A stretch of DNA of 64,000 bases from Acinetobacter tibetensis (lineage in GTDB: Bacteria > Pseudomonadota > Gammaproteobacteria > Pseudomonadales > Moraxellaceae), in contig NZ_CP098732.1 in NCBI RefSeq assembly GCF_023824315.1, positions 1,612,001-1,676,000 of the forward strand. The letters are read 5' to 3'. How positions within the stretch are numbered: position 1 is the stretch's first letter; each line of letters begins with the position of its first letter. Under the pieces are notes generated by a model. It did not search any database. It was not told the origin of the DNA and worked only from the letters and a program-made list of their open reading frames with translations. This document shows, piece by piece, positions 35,020 to 45,243 of the stretch. The position numbers were made by a program, and so were the translations under genes.

Positions 35020-37004
35020 GCCACTTCCTCTGCTAAAGCCTGAAATTCCACCAGTTCATCACCTGCTTTGACTTGATCACCAGGTTGGAAGTAGGCTGAA
35101 GTAATTACACCATCGCGTGGAGCACGAATAGCATATTCAATTTTCATGGCTTCTAAAGTCAGTAAAATGTCATCCTTTTTCACTTGTGAATTGGCTTCTA
35201 CCAAGACTTGGGTAATCACGCCCGGCATTGGCGCTTTCAGATTGCCCTCATTTTGTTGAGTATCGTCATGACCATAGTTTGGACGGATATAAGCAAATTT
35301 ATGCGTTTGCCCATTTTCGAAAACAGTTAAATGGTCTGCATCAATGCTAAATGCCAATTTTGATTGTTTGCCATTCAGATTGAGTTGGGCTATATGTGCA
35401 TCTAGCAGTTGACCTTGAATAGGGTATTCCTGCCCCTGATAGTGTGCAATAAAGCCGTTATCGATAGCAGTAAAACGTACCTCAATAGCTTGTTGATTCA
35501 GTTGCAATTTTATGCCGTATTGAGTCTTCACATTGACACGCCAAAGCGGTGATGATGACCAAACAGGATTTGCATTTCGCTGCTGATGAAAACGCTTCAA
35601 TAGTTCAATAAATGCCGCTGATACAATGGTTTCGGATGAAGCAGCTTCCGCATTCATTAAAAACGCATCTTCACGTTGAATCAGATTGGTATCCAGTTTG
35701 GCATTTTTAAATGAATCACAGCGAATGATACGGTCCAAGAAGGCAATGTTATTGCCTAAGCCTTCGACATGAAACTGACCTAAAGCATGATGCATTTGGA
35801 CCAATGCCGCTTCACGGTTTTCACCCCAAACAATTAACTTGGCAATCATTGGGTCGTAGAACGTGGTAATTTCATCGCCTTCAACAATTCCACTATCCAC
35901 ACGGACATGCTGATTTTGATTTGGATAATGTAAATAACTAATTTGACCAATCGCAGGAAGGAAGCCTTTTTCAGGTTCTTCTGCATAAACTCGCGCTTCA
36001 ATTGCATGACCATGAATTTGTAATTCATGTTGTTGCTTCGGTAATGGTTCACCATAAGCGACACGTAATTGCCACTCGACTAAGTCTTGCCCTGTAATCA
36101 TTTCTGTTACAGGATGTTCTACTTGTAGGCGCGTATTCATTTCCATGAAATACGCCGTACCATCTTGTTCCACAATGAATTCAACCGTACCTGCACCGAC
36201 ATAATCTACCGCACGTGCAGCATCAATTGCAGCTTGACGCATCGCCTCCAGTTTATGCTGTGGCATCAGTGGAGCAGGTGCTTCTTCTAATACTTTTTGG
36301 TGGCGACGTTGTACTGAACAATCACGTTCGAATAAGTGTACATAATTACCGTGGGTATCGCCAAAAACTTGTACTTCAATATGACGCGGTTGTATCACAT
36401 AGCGTTCAATCAATACATCATCATTGGCGAAGCTTGATTTGGCCTCACTTTTACAAGATGCAAGGGAACTTAAAAAGTCAGCTTCACGTTCAACCAAACG
36501 CATCCCTTTACCACCACCGCCTGCGCTGGCTTTAATTAACACAGGATAACCAATTTGGTCTGCTTGCTGTTTTAGGAAAGCTGCATCTTGATTGGTGCCA
36601 TGATAGCCAGGCGTAAGTGGGACACCTGCTTTTTCCATAAGTGCTTTAGAGGTTGCTTTTAGACCCATAGCTAAAATGGCAGCAACAGGAGGACCAATAA
36701 AGGTAATGTTATTTTTTTCACAAGCTTCTGCAAACTGGTCATTTTCAGACAAAAATCCATAACCCGGATGAATTGCTTGTGCGCCAGTAGTTAGAGCCGC
36801 TTGAATAATACGGTCAATCTGTAAATAGCTTTGAGAAGCAGGGGATTCACCAATATAAATGGCTTCGTCTGCTTGTTTGACATGTTGTGATTGAGCATCG
36901 GCATCTGAATAGACGGCAACTGTCGCAATGCCCATTTTTTTCGCAGTGCGAATAACACGACAGGCAATTTCACCACGGTTTGCAATTAGAATTTTTTCAA
37001 ACAT
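35016..37004 (-). CDS. liuD: Methylcrotonyl-CoA carboxylase, biotin-containing alpha subunit
   Basis: A 662-residue biotin carboxylase fused to a biotin carrier domain. Visible are ILIANRGEIACRVIRTA at the N-terminus, the ATP-grasp loop KASAGGGGKGMRLV, EMNTRLQVEHPVTE, and the C-terminal biotinylation site LEAMKIE (about residue 625). With LiuB it carboxylates 3-methylcrotonyl-CoA. AAGGACAG precedes the ATG. It depends on biotin; bioB lies about 6 kb away, beyond the operon's regulator. Confidence 0.95.
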   Translation of the reverse strand: MFEKILIANRGEIACRVIRTAKKMGIATVAVYSDADAQSQHVKQADEAIYIGESPASQSYLQIDRIIQAALTTGAQAIHPGYGFLSENDQFAEACEKNNITFIGPPVAAILAMGLKATSKALMEKAGVPLTPGYHGTNQDAAFLKQQADQIGYPVLIKASAGGGGKGMRLVEREADFLSSLASCKSEAKSSFANDDVLIERYVIQPRHIEVQVFGDTHGNYVHLFERDCSVQRRHQKVLEEAPAPLMPQHKLEAMRQAAIDAARAVDYVGAGTVEFIVEQDGTAYFMEMNTRLQVEHPVTEMITGQDLVEWQLRVAYGEPLPKQQHELQIHGHAIEARVYAEEPEKGFLPAIGQISYLHYPNQNQHVRVDSGIVEGDEITTFYDPMIAKLIVWGENREAALVQMHHALGQFHVEGLGNNIAFLDRIIRCDSFKNAKLDTNLIQREDAFLMNAEAASSETIVSAAFIELLKRFHQQRNANPVWSSSPLWRVNVKTQYGIKLQLNQQAIEVRFTAIDNGFIAHYQGQEYPIQGQLLDAHIAQLNLNGKQSKLAFSIDADHLTVFENGQTHKFAYIRPNYGHDDTQQNEGNLKAPMPGVITQVLVEANSQVKKDDILLTLEAMKIEYAIRAPRDGVITSAYFQPGDQVKAGDELVEFQALAEEVA

Positions 37005-37023
37005 TGTTCTGTCCTTATTATCG

Positions 37024-37818
37024 TTATGCCGTTGCCTTAATCCAAGCTGGGCTATGTTTGTTTAAAAAAGCATTCAGTCCATTTTTTGCTTCTTCACCTT
37101 GACGCACATGGGCAATATGTTGCGCGGTTTTAAGCAATAGGCTTTCATCGACACTTTGTTGATTCACCATTTGAATCAGTTGTTTCGACGCAGCTTGTGC
37201 TTCAGGTCCACCCAATAATAAGGCTTGTATCATGTCATCAATTTTGGCATCCAGTAATTCAGGTGTGGTCACTTCATGGACTAAACCAATTTGTAGCGCT
37301 TGCTCAGCCGTAATACGTTCTGCTGTGAGAAAGTAACGTGAAGCCTGACGTGCGCCAATTGCACGAATTACATACGGGCTAATGGTTGAGGGTGCCAACC
37401 CCAAACGGACTTCTGACGTTGCAAATTTTGCATCTGTACTGGCTACACAAATATCACAAGCAGAAGCGAGCCCCATGCCACCACCAAAGGCGATGCCTTG
37501 TACACGGGCAATGGTTGGTTGCTTTAAAGTTGCTAAGCTTTGCAGCATTTTCGCAAGTTTTAAAGCATCTGCTTCATTGTCTGCTTGAGAGGCTTGTCCT
37601 GCTTGTTTCATCCAGTTTAAGTCAGCACCAGCAGAAAAGCTTTTACCACGACCCGCCAAAACCACCACGCGAATATCATGACGTTCATTCAACTGTTGAA
37701 AGCAGTGATGTAGTTCCTCAATCACTGTCGTGTTGAACGCATTATGAAGTTCAGCGCGATTAATCCAAACCGTTGCTACTTGCTGTTGCTGTTCGAGTTG
37801 TAAAAATTGATAGTCCAT
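37024..37818 (-). CDS. liuC: 3-methylglutaconyl-CoA hydratase
   Basis: A 264-residue crotonase-fold enzyme that hydrates methylglutaconyl-CoA to HMG-CoA. The oxyanion-hole segments are GRGKSFSAGADLNWM and GIAFGGGMGLASACDI, and the catalytic glutamate lies in SEVRLGLAPSTISPYV. The assignment to the leucine pathway rests on its position between liuB and liuD, 20 and 11 bp from them. AGGGG precedes the ATG. Confidence 0.92.
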   Translation of the reverse strand: MDYQFLQLEQQQQVATVWINRAELHNAFNTTVIEELHHCFQQLNERHDIRVVVLAGRGKSFSAGADLNWMKQAGQASQADNEADALKLAKMLQSLATLKQPTIARVQGIAFGGGMGLASACDICVASTDAKFATSEVRLGLAPSTISPYVIRAIGARQASRYFLTAERITAEQALQIGLVHEVTTPELLDAKIDDMIQALLLGGPEAQAASKQLIQMVNQQSVDESLLLKTAQHIAHVRQGEEAKNGLNAFLNKHSPAWIKATA

Positions 37819-37828
37819 TTTTCACCCC

Positions 37829-39538
37829 TTACATGCGGAACACGCCGAACTTGGTTGGTTGAATTGGCGCCGTCAGTGCCGCAGCCAAACTTAAACCCAA
37901 CACTTGACGAGACTGAGCAGGATCAATTACACCGTCATCCCACAAACGTGCAGAAGAGTAATATGGATGACCTTGACGTTCGTATTGATCACGAATGGGT
38001 TGTTTGAATTCATCTTCTGCATCGGCAGACCAAGATTCACCTTTTTGTTCAATTTGGTCACGTTTGATGGTCGAGAGTACACTCGCTGCTTGTTCGCCCC
38101 CCATCACCGAAATCCGAGAATTTGGCCAAGTCCACAAGAAGCGTGGCGAATAAGCACGACCACACATACCGTAGTTTCCAGCCCCAAATGATCCACCAAT
38201 AATCAAGGTCAGTTTAGGTACATTGGCTGTGGCAACCGCCATCACCAGTTTGGCACCGTGTTTAGCAATCCCTTCATTTTCGTACTGACGTCCGACCATA
38301 AAACCCGTGATGTTTTGTAAGAACAATAATGGAATATTGCGTTGTACACAGAGTTCAATGAAGTGCGCGCCTTTTTGCGCTGACTCAGAGAATAGAATCC
38401 CGTTGTTGGCAATAATTCCAACAGGCATACCGTAAATTTTGGCAAAGCCCGTAATTAACGTTGTTCCAAAACGTGCTTTAAATTCGTCTAAACGCGAACC
38501 ATCGACAATACGGGCAATAATTTCACGCACATCAAAAGGTTTACGGGTATCACTTGGCACAATGCCATAAAGTTCTTCGGCAGGGAAAAGTGGTTCTTCA
38601 ATTCCTTCTGCTGTTTTATTCGGTTGAATATTTAAATTCGCTACAATATTTCGCGCAATCTGAAGGGCATGTTCGTCATTCTCTGCCAAATGGTCAGCGA
38701 CCCCAGAAAGGCGAGTATGCACGTCGCCACCACCAAGGTCTTCACTGCTGACCACTTCACCTGTCGCAGCTTTTACCAATGGTGGACCACCCAAGAAAAT
38801 AGTGCCTTGGTTACGTACAATAATGGTTTCATCCGACATGGCAGGAACGTAAGCACCACCTGCGGTACAACTGCCCATTACCACTGCAATTTGAGCGATA
38901 CCTAAGCTCGACATACGGGCTTGGTTATAGAAAATACGCCCAAAGTGATCACGATCTGGAAACACTTCATCTTGCATAGGTAAATACGCACCGCCTGAAT
39001 CCACCAAGTAAATGCAAGGTAAGCGGTTTTGTTCTGCAATTTCTTGTGCACGTAAGTGCTTTTTCACCGTAAGAGGGTAATAAGTTCCGCCTTTCACCGT
39101 TGCATCATTGGCAACGATCATGCAGGTGACACCATTCACTTGACCAATCCCAGCAACTACGCCCGCAGCAGGAACATCATCGGCATAGACTTTATGTGCA
39201 GCCAATTGCCCAATTTCTAAGAAAGCTGTACCTGCATCAATCAGTTGATCAATACGGTCACGTGCCAACAATTTGCCACGAGCAATATGTTTTTGGCGCG
39301 CATTTTCACCACCACCTAAGGCAATTTTTTGGCTGATTTGTTTTAAATCTTGTACCAAATTCAACATCGTTGCCTGATTGTTTTTAAATTCTTCACTGCG
39401 GCTGTTAATTTTGCTTTGCAGTTGATTTAAATCTGTAGTTCCGCCAGCAAAAGTGATGTTCTGATTGGTTTGTTTTGGCATTTTCACCAGATTCAACTCT
39501 TCATGACTGCTTTGCATTTGGGTTTGTAATTGATTCAT
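37829..39538 (-). CDS. liuB: Methylcrotonyl-CoA carboxylase, carboxyltransferase beta subunit
   Basis: A 569-residue carboxyltransferase, longer at the N-terminus (about 35 residues) than typical MccB (about 535). It contains the N-terminal half ([39 protein letters not shown]) and the C-terminal half ([36 protein letters not shown]). It transfers the carboxyl group from biotin on LiuD to methylcrotonyl-CoA. AAGGAAG precedes the ATG; a downstream ATG might be the true start. Confidence 0.94.
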   Translation of the reverse strand: MNQLQTQMQSSHEELNLVKMPKQTNQNITFAGGTTDLNQLQSKINSRSEEFKNNQATMLNLVQDLKQISQKIALGGGENARQKHIARGKLLARDRIDQLIDAGTAFLEIGQLAAHKVYADDVPAAGVVAGIGQVNGVTCMIVANDATVKGGTYYPLTVKKHLRAQEIAEQNRLPCIYLVDSGGAYLPMQDEVFPDRDHFGRIFYNQARMSSLGIAQIAVVMGSCTAGGAYVPAMSDETIIVRNQGTIFLGGPPLVKAATGEVVSSEDLGGGDVHTRLSGVADHLAENDEHALQIARNIVANLNIQPNKTAEGIEEPLFPAEELYGIVPSDTRKPFDVREIIARIVDGSRLDEFKARFGTTLITGFAKIYGMPVGIIANNGILFSESAQKGAHFIELCVQRNIPLLFLQNITGFMVGRQYENEGIAKHGAKLVMAVATANVPKLTLIIGGSFGAGNYGMCGRAYSPRFLWTWPNSRISVMGGEQAASVLSTIKRDQIEQKGESWSADAEDEFKQPIRDQYERQGHPYYSSARLWDDGVIDPAQSRQVLGLSLAAALTAPIQPTKFGVFRM

Positions 39539-39571
39539 AGAAACTTCCTTGTATAAAGTGAGCCAGAAGCG

Positions 39572-40768
39572 TTAAGCCGTTTCGTTAAATAATTCACGAC
39601 CGATTAACATACGGCGTATTTCAGAAGTTCCTGCACCAATTTCATAAAGTTTTGCATCACGCCACAAACGACCTGCTGCAAACTCGTTGATATAGCCATT
39701 GCCACCCAATGCTTGAATGGTTTCACCTGCCATCCACGTTGCTTTTTCAGCAGCATAAAGAATGGCACTAGCAGCATCTTTTCGTAAGCTACGGCTATGT
39801 TCAGCTTTGTCGCATTCAGCACCCACCGCATACACAAGCGCTTTACAAGCTAACCAAGTTGAATACATATCGGCAATTTTGCCTTGCATGAGCTGGAACT
39901 CACCAAGTGCTTGTCCAAACTGTTTACGATCATGAATATAAGGAATCACGGTGTCCATGCAGGCATCCATAATGCCTAGAGGACCAGCACTGAGTACCGC
40001 ACGTTCATAATCCAGACCGCTCATGAGCACTTTTACGCCATTTCCCACACCGCCGAGTACATTTTCTTTTGGCACTTTAACGTTGTCGAAAAACAATGGA
40101 TACGTATTTGAACCACGCATCCCCAATTTATCGAGATGGTTCCCATGGCTAAAACCAGGCATATCTTTTTCAACCAAGAATGCCGTCATGCCTTTAACGC
40201 CTGCTTGTAAATCAGTTTTGGCATAAACCACCAAGACATCGGCATCACCACCATTGGTAATCCACATCTTTGAGCCATTTAATAGGTAATGATCGCCTTG
40301 TTCTTCTGCTTTTAATTTCATGCTGACCACATCAGAACCTGCATTTGGTTCAGACATTGCCAATGCACCTACAAATTCACCAGAAATAAGTTTAGGCAAA
40401 TAACGTTGTTTTTGTTCTTCATTACCATTTCGCTTAATTTGATTCACACATAGGTTAGAATGTGCTCCGTAAGATAATCCTATAGCGGCAGATGCGCGTG
40501 AGATTTCTTGCATAACAATAATATGCGCTAAATAACCGAGGTTAGAACCACCATACTCTTCGCTTACTGTTAAACCATGTAAGCCCATGTCACCCATTTT
40601 CTTCCAAAGGTGTGCAGGGAATACATTGTCACGATCCACTTGTTGAGCAATTGGTGCTATTTCTTTTGCACAAAATGCAGCAACTGAATCACGCAGTGCG
40701 ATCAAAGTTTCATCTAAACCGAAACTTAAGGTTTGTAGGCTAAGTTGTAATGGAACGTGTGCGTTCAT
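39572..40768 (-). CDS. liuA: Isovaleryl-CoA dehydrogenase
   Basis: A 398-residue FAD-dependent acyl-CoA dehydrogenase, the first committed step of the leucine pathway. It has the signatures [18 protein letters not shown] and [20 protein letters not shown] plus the isovaleryl-type [19 protein letters not shown]. The start is placed at the ATG at 40768, where AGGA stands eight bases upstream, rather than a TTG at 40801. It heads the liuABCDE operon, divergent from a TetR regulator. Confidence 0.94.
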   Translation of the reverse strand: MNAHVPLQLSLQTLSFGLDETLIALRDSVAAFCAKEIAPIAQQVDRDNVFPAHLWKKMGDMGLHGLTVSEEYGGSNLGYLAHIIVMQEISRASAAIGLSYGAHSNLCVNQIKRNGNEEQKQRYLPKLISGEFVGALAMSEPNAGSDVVSMKLKAEEQGDHYLLNGSKMWITNGGDADVLVVYAKTDLQAGVKGMTAFLVEKDMPGFSHGNHLDKLGMRGSNTYPLFFDNVKVPKENVLGGVGNGVKVLMSGLDYERAVLSAGPLGIMDACMDTVIPYIHDRKQFGQALGEFQLMQGKIADMYSTWLACKALVYAVGAECDKAEHSRSLRKDAASAILYAAEKATWMAGETIQALGGNGYINEFAAGRLWRDAKLYEIGAGTSEIRRMLIGRELFNETA

Positions 40769-40819
40769 GCTGTTCATCCTGAGGTTATATTTGTTGTCCA
40801 ATAAGCATTGTTGTTGTGC

Positions 40820-40869
40820 TTGTAGTTTTACAATACATCTATTTTTTAAAAAAGTGAACTAAAATTCAC
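40820..40869. promoter_or_regulatory. Two palindromes in the liuA-tetR divergent promoter region
   Basis: TTGTAGTTTTACAA (40820-40833, 5-bp arms) and GTGAACTAAAATTCAC (40854-40869, 5-bp arms) lie between the divergent genes. Either could be the operator of the TetR protein encoded next door. Both are short, so the call is tentative. Confidence 0.4.
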
Positions 40870-40911
40870 AAAATGATTTACAATTCATTTTATCTGGATG
40901 AGAATAAGATT

Positions 40912-41541
40912 ATGAGTTATAAAAGATCGACATTGATGCAAGAGCGAATGGAACAAAATCGACAGTCGATTTTGCAATCTGCGCGAGAACTTATTGCTCA
41001 AGGGGGATTTAAAGATGCCCAAATTCAAGCGATTGCGGAACGTGCAGGCGTTTCTAGTGGCTTGGTTTACCGCTATTTTGATAATAAAAGTGAAGTCTTA
41101 ATTGAAGTGTTGTCTGAAGCGATTCAGCATGAAATTCATATTTTGAATACGATTGCGAGTAGTGGAGAGCTAACGGCACAACAAAAATTACATAAGGCTG
41201 TCACGACCTTTGTTAAGCGGGCACTCAATAGTCCTCAACTGTCGTATTCACTCATGTTCGAACCTGTAGATCCAATTGTTGAGCATGAGCGTTTTCGCAG
41301 TAAACAGTTAATTAAACAAACAATTAACGAGATTCTTGCCGAAGGGAAAGTCAATGGTGAGTTCGGTTTTGAAGATTTAAATACGGTGGCGTTATGCATT
41401 GTCGGAAGCATGACTTTTGTCGTAATTGAACCTTTAAATCCATCTCGTAATGTCATGTTTGATCAAAACTACAAAGATTACTTTGTGAAACAGGTTGCAG
41501 ACTTTTGTGTACAAGCTGTGCAATTACAGGAACGTAATTAA
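40912..41541 (+). CDS. TetR-family regulator, probable control of the liu operon
   Basis: About 209 residues from the ATG at 40912 (MSYKRST); an in-frame ATG at 40873 would add 13 residues. The N-terminal helix-turn-helix is typical (ILQSARELIAQGGFKDAQIQ, IAERAGVSSGLVYRYFDNKS). The C-terminal ligand domain is not specific. It is divergent from liuA, and both genes share a promoter region with two short palindromes, so regulation of leucine catabolism is likely. TetR-type LiuQ plays this part in some beta-proteobacteria, while MerR-type LiuR does so in others. It may also control the acyl-CoA ligase downstream. Confidence 0.85.
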   Translation: MSYKRSTLMQERMEQNRQSILQSARELIAQGGFKDAQIQAIAERAGVSSGLVYRYFDNKSEVLIEVLSEAIQHEIHILNTIASSGELTAQQKLHKAVTTFVKRALNSPQLSYSLMFEPVDPIVEHERFRSKQLIKQTINEILAEGKVNGEFGFEDLNTVALCIVGSMTFVVIEPLNPSRNVMFDQNYKDYFVKQVADFCVQAVQLQERN

Positions 41542-41644
41542 ATAGTCTTATATGCAAAGGAGGGAAATCCGTACAAAGTAATCTCTGTGATCAAAATAAA
41601 ACAGTAAGAATCAGAATTACAAAGAATCAAGGAGAGTGATTCAA

Positions 41645-43336
41645 ATGACACAGGTACGGTTAAGCTATGCGTATGGAACCAGCAGTCAACCTTTATTAGG
41701 CATGACCATTGGTGAAAAATTTGATCAGGCATGTGCGCAATATGCAGATCAGGATGCTGTGGTCAGTGTGCATCAGAATGTACGGTTAAGCTATCAAGAG
41801 CTACAAGCACAGGTGAATGCTTTTGCTTGTAGCTTACTCAAACTGGGGTTCAAAAAAGGCGATCGTCTTGCCATTTGGTCACCCAATTGTGTGGAATGGA
41901 CTATTACTCAATTCGCTGCATTTAAAGCAGGTATCATTCTTGTTAACCTAAATACTGCGTATAAAAGCAATGAACTTGAATACGTGCTGAATAAGGTGTC
42001 GTGTAAAGGTTTAGTTATTGCATCGCAATTTAAAACCACAAATTATCAAGAGCTTTTAACCAAAATTGCACCTGAGCTGCAAGAAGCTGAAGATAAAATC
42101 TTAAATGCGCTACGTTTACCTCATTTAAAACACGTGATTAAAATTGATGAAGCAGTGCATACAGGTATTCATCGTTTTCAAGATCTGTTGGGACAACCTA
42201 CCGCAAAACAACTTAATCATTTAGAAGTGGTTGCAAGTGAGTTGCAGTTTGATGAAACCATTAATATTCAGTTTACTTCAGGAACGACAGGTAACCCGAA
42301 AGGCACCATGCTCACGCACAATAACATTTTAAATAATGGTTATTTTGTGGGTGAAGCGATTCATTTAACTCCGCAAGATCGCGTGTGTATTTCAGTACCA
42401 TTATTTCACTGTTTCGGCATGGTGATGGGGAATTTAGCCTGTATTACACATGGTTCAACCATGGTCTATCCATCGGCTGTATTTAATCCATTAGACACCT
42501 TAAAAGCCATTCAGCAAGAGAAATGTACAGCAGCTTATGGTGTGCCCACCATGTTCATTGCCACTTTAGAGCATGAACAATTCAACGACTTTGATTTGAG
42601 TAGTTTACGTACAGGCATTATGGCAGGTAGCCCGTGTCCGCGCGAAATCATGCAACGTGTCATGGAGCGAATGCACATGACGGAAATTACCATTTGTTAT
42701 GGCATGACCGAAACGGCACCTGTAAGTGCGCAAAGCTCGACCAGTGATACGGTTGAACAACGCGTCGGAACAGTAGGTCGCGTACATCCGCATTTAGAAA
42801 TCAAAATTGTGGATGAAGCAGGCAAAGTCGTACCGCGAGGCAAGCTAGGGGAATTGTGTGTTCGTGGTTATTCAGTCATGTTGGGTTATTGGGAAGATGG
42901 TGAAAAAACCCAAGAAGTGATTGATAACGCACGTTGGATGCATACAGGCGACATCGCTGAAATGGATGATGACGGCTTTGTAAAAATTAAAGGTCGTATC
43001 AAAGATGTGGTGATTCGTGGCGGTGAGAACCTGTTTCCGAAAGAAATTGAAGATTTCTTATATACCCATCCAGATGTCAGCGATGTACAGGTCATTGGTC
43101 TACCAGATGCACGTTATGGTGAAGAACTATGTGCCTGTATCATTTTACATGAGCACCATGAAACCACGGAAGAAAGTATTCGACGTTACTGTGCCGAACA
43201 TATTTCACACAATAAAGTACCACGTTATGTGCGTTTCTTTACCGAGTTTCCAATGACCGCTTCAGGTAAAGCACAAAAATTCCGACTTCAAGAATTTATG
43301 CGTAAAGAGCTGAATTTACTGGAAGATATTGCATAA
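41645..43336 (+). CDS. AMP-forming acyl-CoA ligase
   Basis: A 563-residue adenylate-forming enzyme. The ATP motif TSGTTGNPKGTM, the adenine motif YGMTETAPVS, the hinge region MHTGDIAEMDDDGF and the C-terminal catalytic Lys in TASGKAQKFRL are all present. It activates a fatty or branched-chain acid to its CoA thioester. The ATG at 41645 has a strong AAGGAGAG. It sits 103 bp after the tetR gene near the liu operon, so a branched or short-chain acyl substrate is plausible but not proven. Confidence 0.88.
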   Translation: MTQVRLSYAYGTSSQPLLGMTIGEKFDQACAQYADQDAVVSVHQNVRLSYQELQAQVNAFACSLLKLGFKKGDRLAIWSPNCVEWTITQFAAFKAGIILVNLNTAYKSNELEYVLNKVSCKGLVIASQFKTTNYQELLTKIAPELQEAEDKILNALRLPHLKHVIKIDEAVHTGIHRFQDLLGQPTAKQLNHLEVVASELQFDETINIQFTSGTTGNPKGTMLTHNNILNNGYFVGEAIHLTPQDRVCISVPLFHCFGMVMGNLACITHGSTMVYPSAVFNPLDTLKAIQQEKCTAAYGVPTMFIATLEHEQFNDFDLSSLRTGIMAGSPCPREIMQRVMERMHMTEITICYGMTETAPVSAQSSTSDTVEQRVGTVGRVHPHLEIKIVDEAGKVVPRGKLGELCVRGYSVMLGYWEDGEKTQEVIDNARWMHTGDIAEMDDDGFVKIKGRIKDVVIRGGENLFPKEIEDFLYTHPDVSDVQVIGLPDARYGEELCACIILHEHHETTEESIRRYCAEHISHNKVPRYVRFFTEFPMTASGKAQKFRLQEFMRKELNLLEDIA

Positions 43337-43358
43337 CGTGATCTTCCGACTTGGAGTT

Positions 43359-43387
43359 TCCCTTTACTCTGCTTCAGGGTAAAGGGA
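43359..43387 (+). terminator. Hairpin after the acyl-CoA ligase gene
   Basis: TCCCTTTACTC / GGGTAAAGGGA, an 11-bp stem with one G-U pair and a 7-nt loop. There is no T run, so termination is uncertain; it may instead mark a processing site before bioB. Confidence 0.45.
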
Positions 43388-43430
43388 GAAAACGAAAAAG
43401 TCTGAATAATTCAAACAGAATAAGGAAATC

Positions 43431-44426
43431 ATGATGGAACTTCGTCACGATTGGACTCGCGCAGAAATACAAAATCTATATCAGCAACCCTTTTTAGATT
43501 TGGTTTTTCAGGCACAACAAATCCATCGACAAAATTTTAATGCGAACCAGATTCAGGTCAGCACTTTATTATCGATTAAAACAGGGAAATGCCCTGAAGA
43601 TTGCAAATACTGCTCTCAATCTGCACGTTATGATTCAAAACTAGAAGCAGAAAAGCGTATTGCTGTAGACAAAGTGATTAGTGAAGCCAAAGAAGCATTA
43701 GCGTCTGGTTCTTCACGCTTCTGCATGGGTGCTGCATGGCGTAACCCGCATGAACGTGATATGCCTTATGTACTAGAAATGGTTCGTGAAGTAAAAGCTT
43801 TAGGTTTAGAAACTTGCATGACTTTAGGCATGTTAAACCAGTCACAAGCTGAACGTTTAAAAGATGCTGGACTCGATTACTATAATCACAACCTTGATAC
43901 TTCGCGTGAGTATTATTCAAATATCATCAGTACCCGTACTTTCGATGATCGTTTAAATACGCTTGAATATGTACGTGGCGCAGGCATGAAAGTCTGTAGT
44001 GGTGGTATTGTTGGTTTGGGTGAAGACACTGCTGATCGTATTGGTCTATTACTTGAACTTGCGACTTTACCTATTCACCCAGAATCTGTACCAATTAACA
44101 TGCTGGTTCCAATTGAAGGCACCCCATTGGCAGATGTTGAAAAACTTGATGTGACTGAATGGATTCGTACCATTGCTGTTGCACGTATTATTATGCCAAA
44201 AAGCTATATTCGACTTTCTGCGGGTCGTGAATCATTGACTGATTCAGACCAAGCCTTGGCATTCATGGCTGGTGCAAATTCCATTTTCTCAGGTGAAAAA
44301 CTGCTGACGACGCCAAATGTCGCACAGGGCAAAGATCAACAATTATTTCAAAAATTAGGTTTAACGGTTGAAAAGACAAAACCATCCATTGCGGAACTGA
44401 CTTTGGATGCAATGTCGGTGGCTTAA
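43431..44426 (+). CDS. bioB: Biotin synthase
   Basis: A 331-residue radical-SAM enzyme that inserts sulfur into dethiobiotin. The [4Fe-4S] motif is CPEDCKYC (about residue 55), within [20 protein letters not shown], followed by [15 protein letters not shown] and the arginine-containing SAGRE segment. AAGGAA precedes the ATG pair at 43431. The other bio genes are not adjacent. Its closeness to the biotin-dependent LiuD may be coincidental. Possibly co-transcribed with the methyltransferase 82 bp downstream. Confidence 0.95.
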   Translation: MMELRHDWTRAEIQNLYQQPFLDLVFQAQQIHRQNFNANQIQVSTLLSIKTGKCPEDCKYCSQSARYDSKLEAEKRIAVDKVISEAKEALASGSSRFCMGAAWRNPHERDMPYVLEMVREVKALGLETCMTLGMLNQSQAERLKDAGLDYYNHNLDTSREYYSNIISTRTFDDRLNTLEYVRGAGMKVCSGGIVGLGEDTADRIGLLLELATLPIHPESVPINMLVPIEGTPLADVEKLDVTEWIRTIAVARIIMPKSYIRLSAGRESLTDSDQALAFMAGANSIFSGEKLLTTPNVAQGKDQQLFQKLGLTVEKTKPSIAELTLDAMSVA

Positions 44427-44508
44427 GCAAAATCTGAAAGCAGTACGCAATGATGAAAAGCATTTAGCACATTCATATCGTCTGCATAACAATTAAATAG
44501 AGTGCAAT

Positions 44509-45186
44509 ATGGCGAAAGACTTTAATAACCAACAAGTAGTGGATGGATACGATGAACATATCCGCAAGCTTATTCCAGGCTATGAGTTAACGCATCAGCA
44601 AATCGATGCCATTTTAACTCATCATTATGCCGAACAAGAACATGTAGACATTCTGGTGGTGGGCTGTGGAACAGGATATGAAATTCAATATTTGGCGCAA
44701 AAGCACCCAACTTGGAACTTTACTGCGCTAGATCCATCACATGTCATGTTATGTAAGGCAAAGCAGCATCTAGAAAAGCAAGGTGTTTTAAGCCGTATTC
44801 GCTTTATTCATGGCGATACAAAATCCATTGGTACAACTCATACTTTTGACGCGGTATTATCTATTCTGGTGGCTCATTTTATTCCATTGGAATCAAAGCA
44901 AAACTTTTTTAAAGACATTTTTACTCAACTAAAGCCCAATGGAATGCTGCTGACTTATGACTTAATGAAAGAAACAGAAGCACATGAGATTTTTGTACTG
45001 AAGCAACTTTGTGAAAATAATGGCTTAACCACAGTTCAAAGTGAAAAAATGGTTGAACGATTACAGCAAGATTTTTTTCTTGTCTCTCCACGAATGGGGC
45101 AGCAGCTCTTATCCAATGTTGGGTTTAAAAAAGTTAAAACCTACAGCCAAATTCTAAATTATTACGGATTTTGTGCAGTGAAATAA
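44509..45186 (+). CDS. Class I SAM-dependent methyltransferase
   Basis: A 225-residue soluble methyltransferase. The SAM-binding motif I is ILVVGCGTGYEIQYL (about residues 48-62), followed by the acidic residue in FTALDPSHVM, and motif IV-like FDAVLSILVAHFIP. The family is very broad and the substrate cannot be called. The small size and lack of a membrane segment suggest a small-molecule target. The ATG has no strong ribosome-binding site. It lies between bioB and the thioesterase; it is not a clear BioC, which would be expected in a bio operon. Confidence 0.75.
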   Translation: MAKDFNNQQVVDGYDEHIRKLIPGYELTHQQIDAILTHHYAEQEHVDILVVGCGTGYEIQYLAQKHPTWNFTALDPSHVMLCKAKQHLEKQGVLSRIRFIHGDTKSIGTTHTFDAVLSILVAHFIPLESKQNFFKDIFTQLKPNGMLLTYDLMKETEAHEIFVLKQLCENNGLTTVQSEKMVERLQQDFFLVSPRMGQQLLSNVGFKKVKTYSQILNYYGFCAVK

Positions 45187-45243
45187 TGCCCATTGAAACA
45201 ACAAACTTAATTAAGGAATACACAAAAGAATAAGGATATGAAT

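Noticed and set aside
36215..36535. 106-codon plus-strand ORF antisense to liuD
   Set aside because: Overlaps conserved ATP-grasp sequence of the carboxylase and has no family features.
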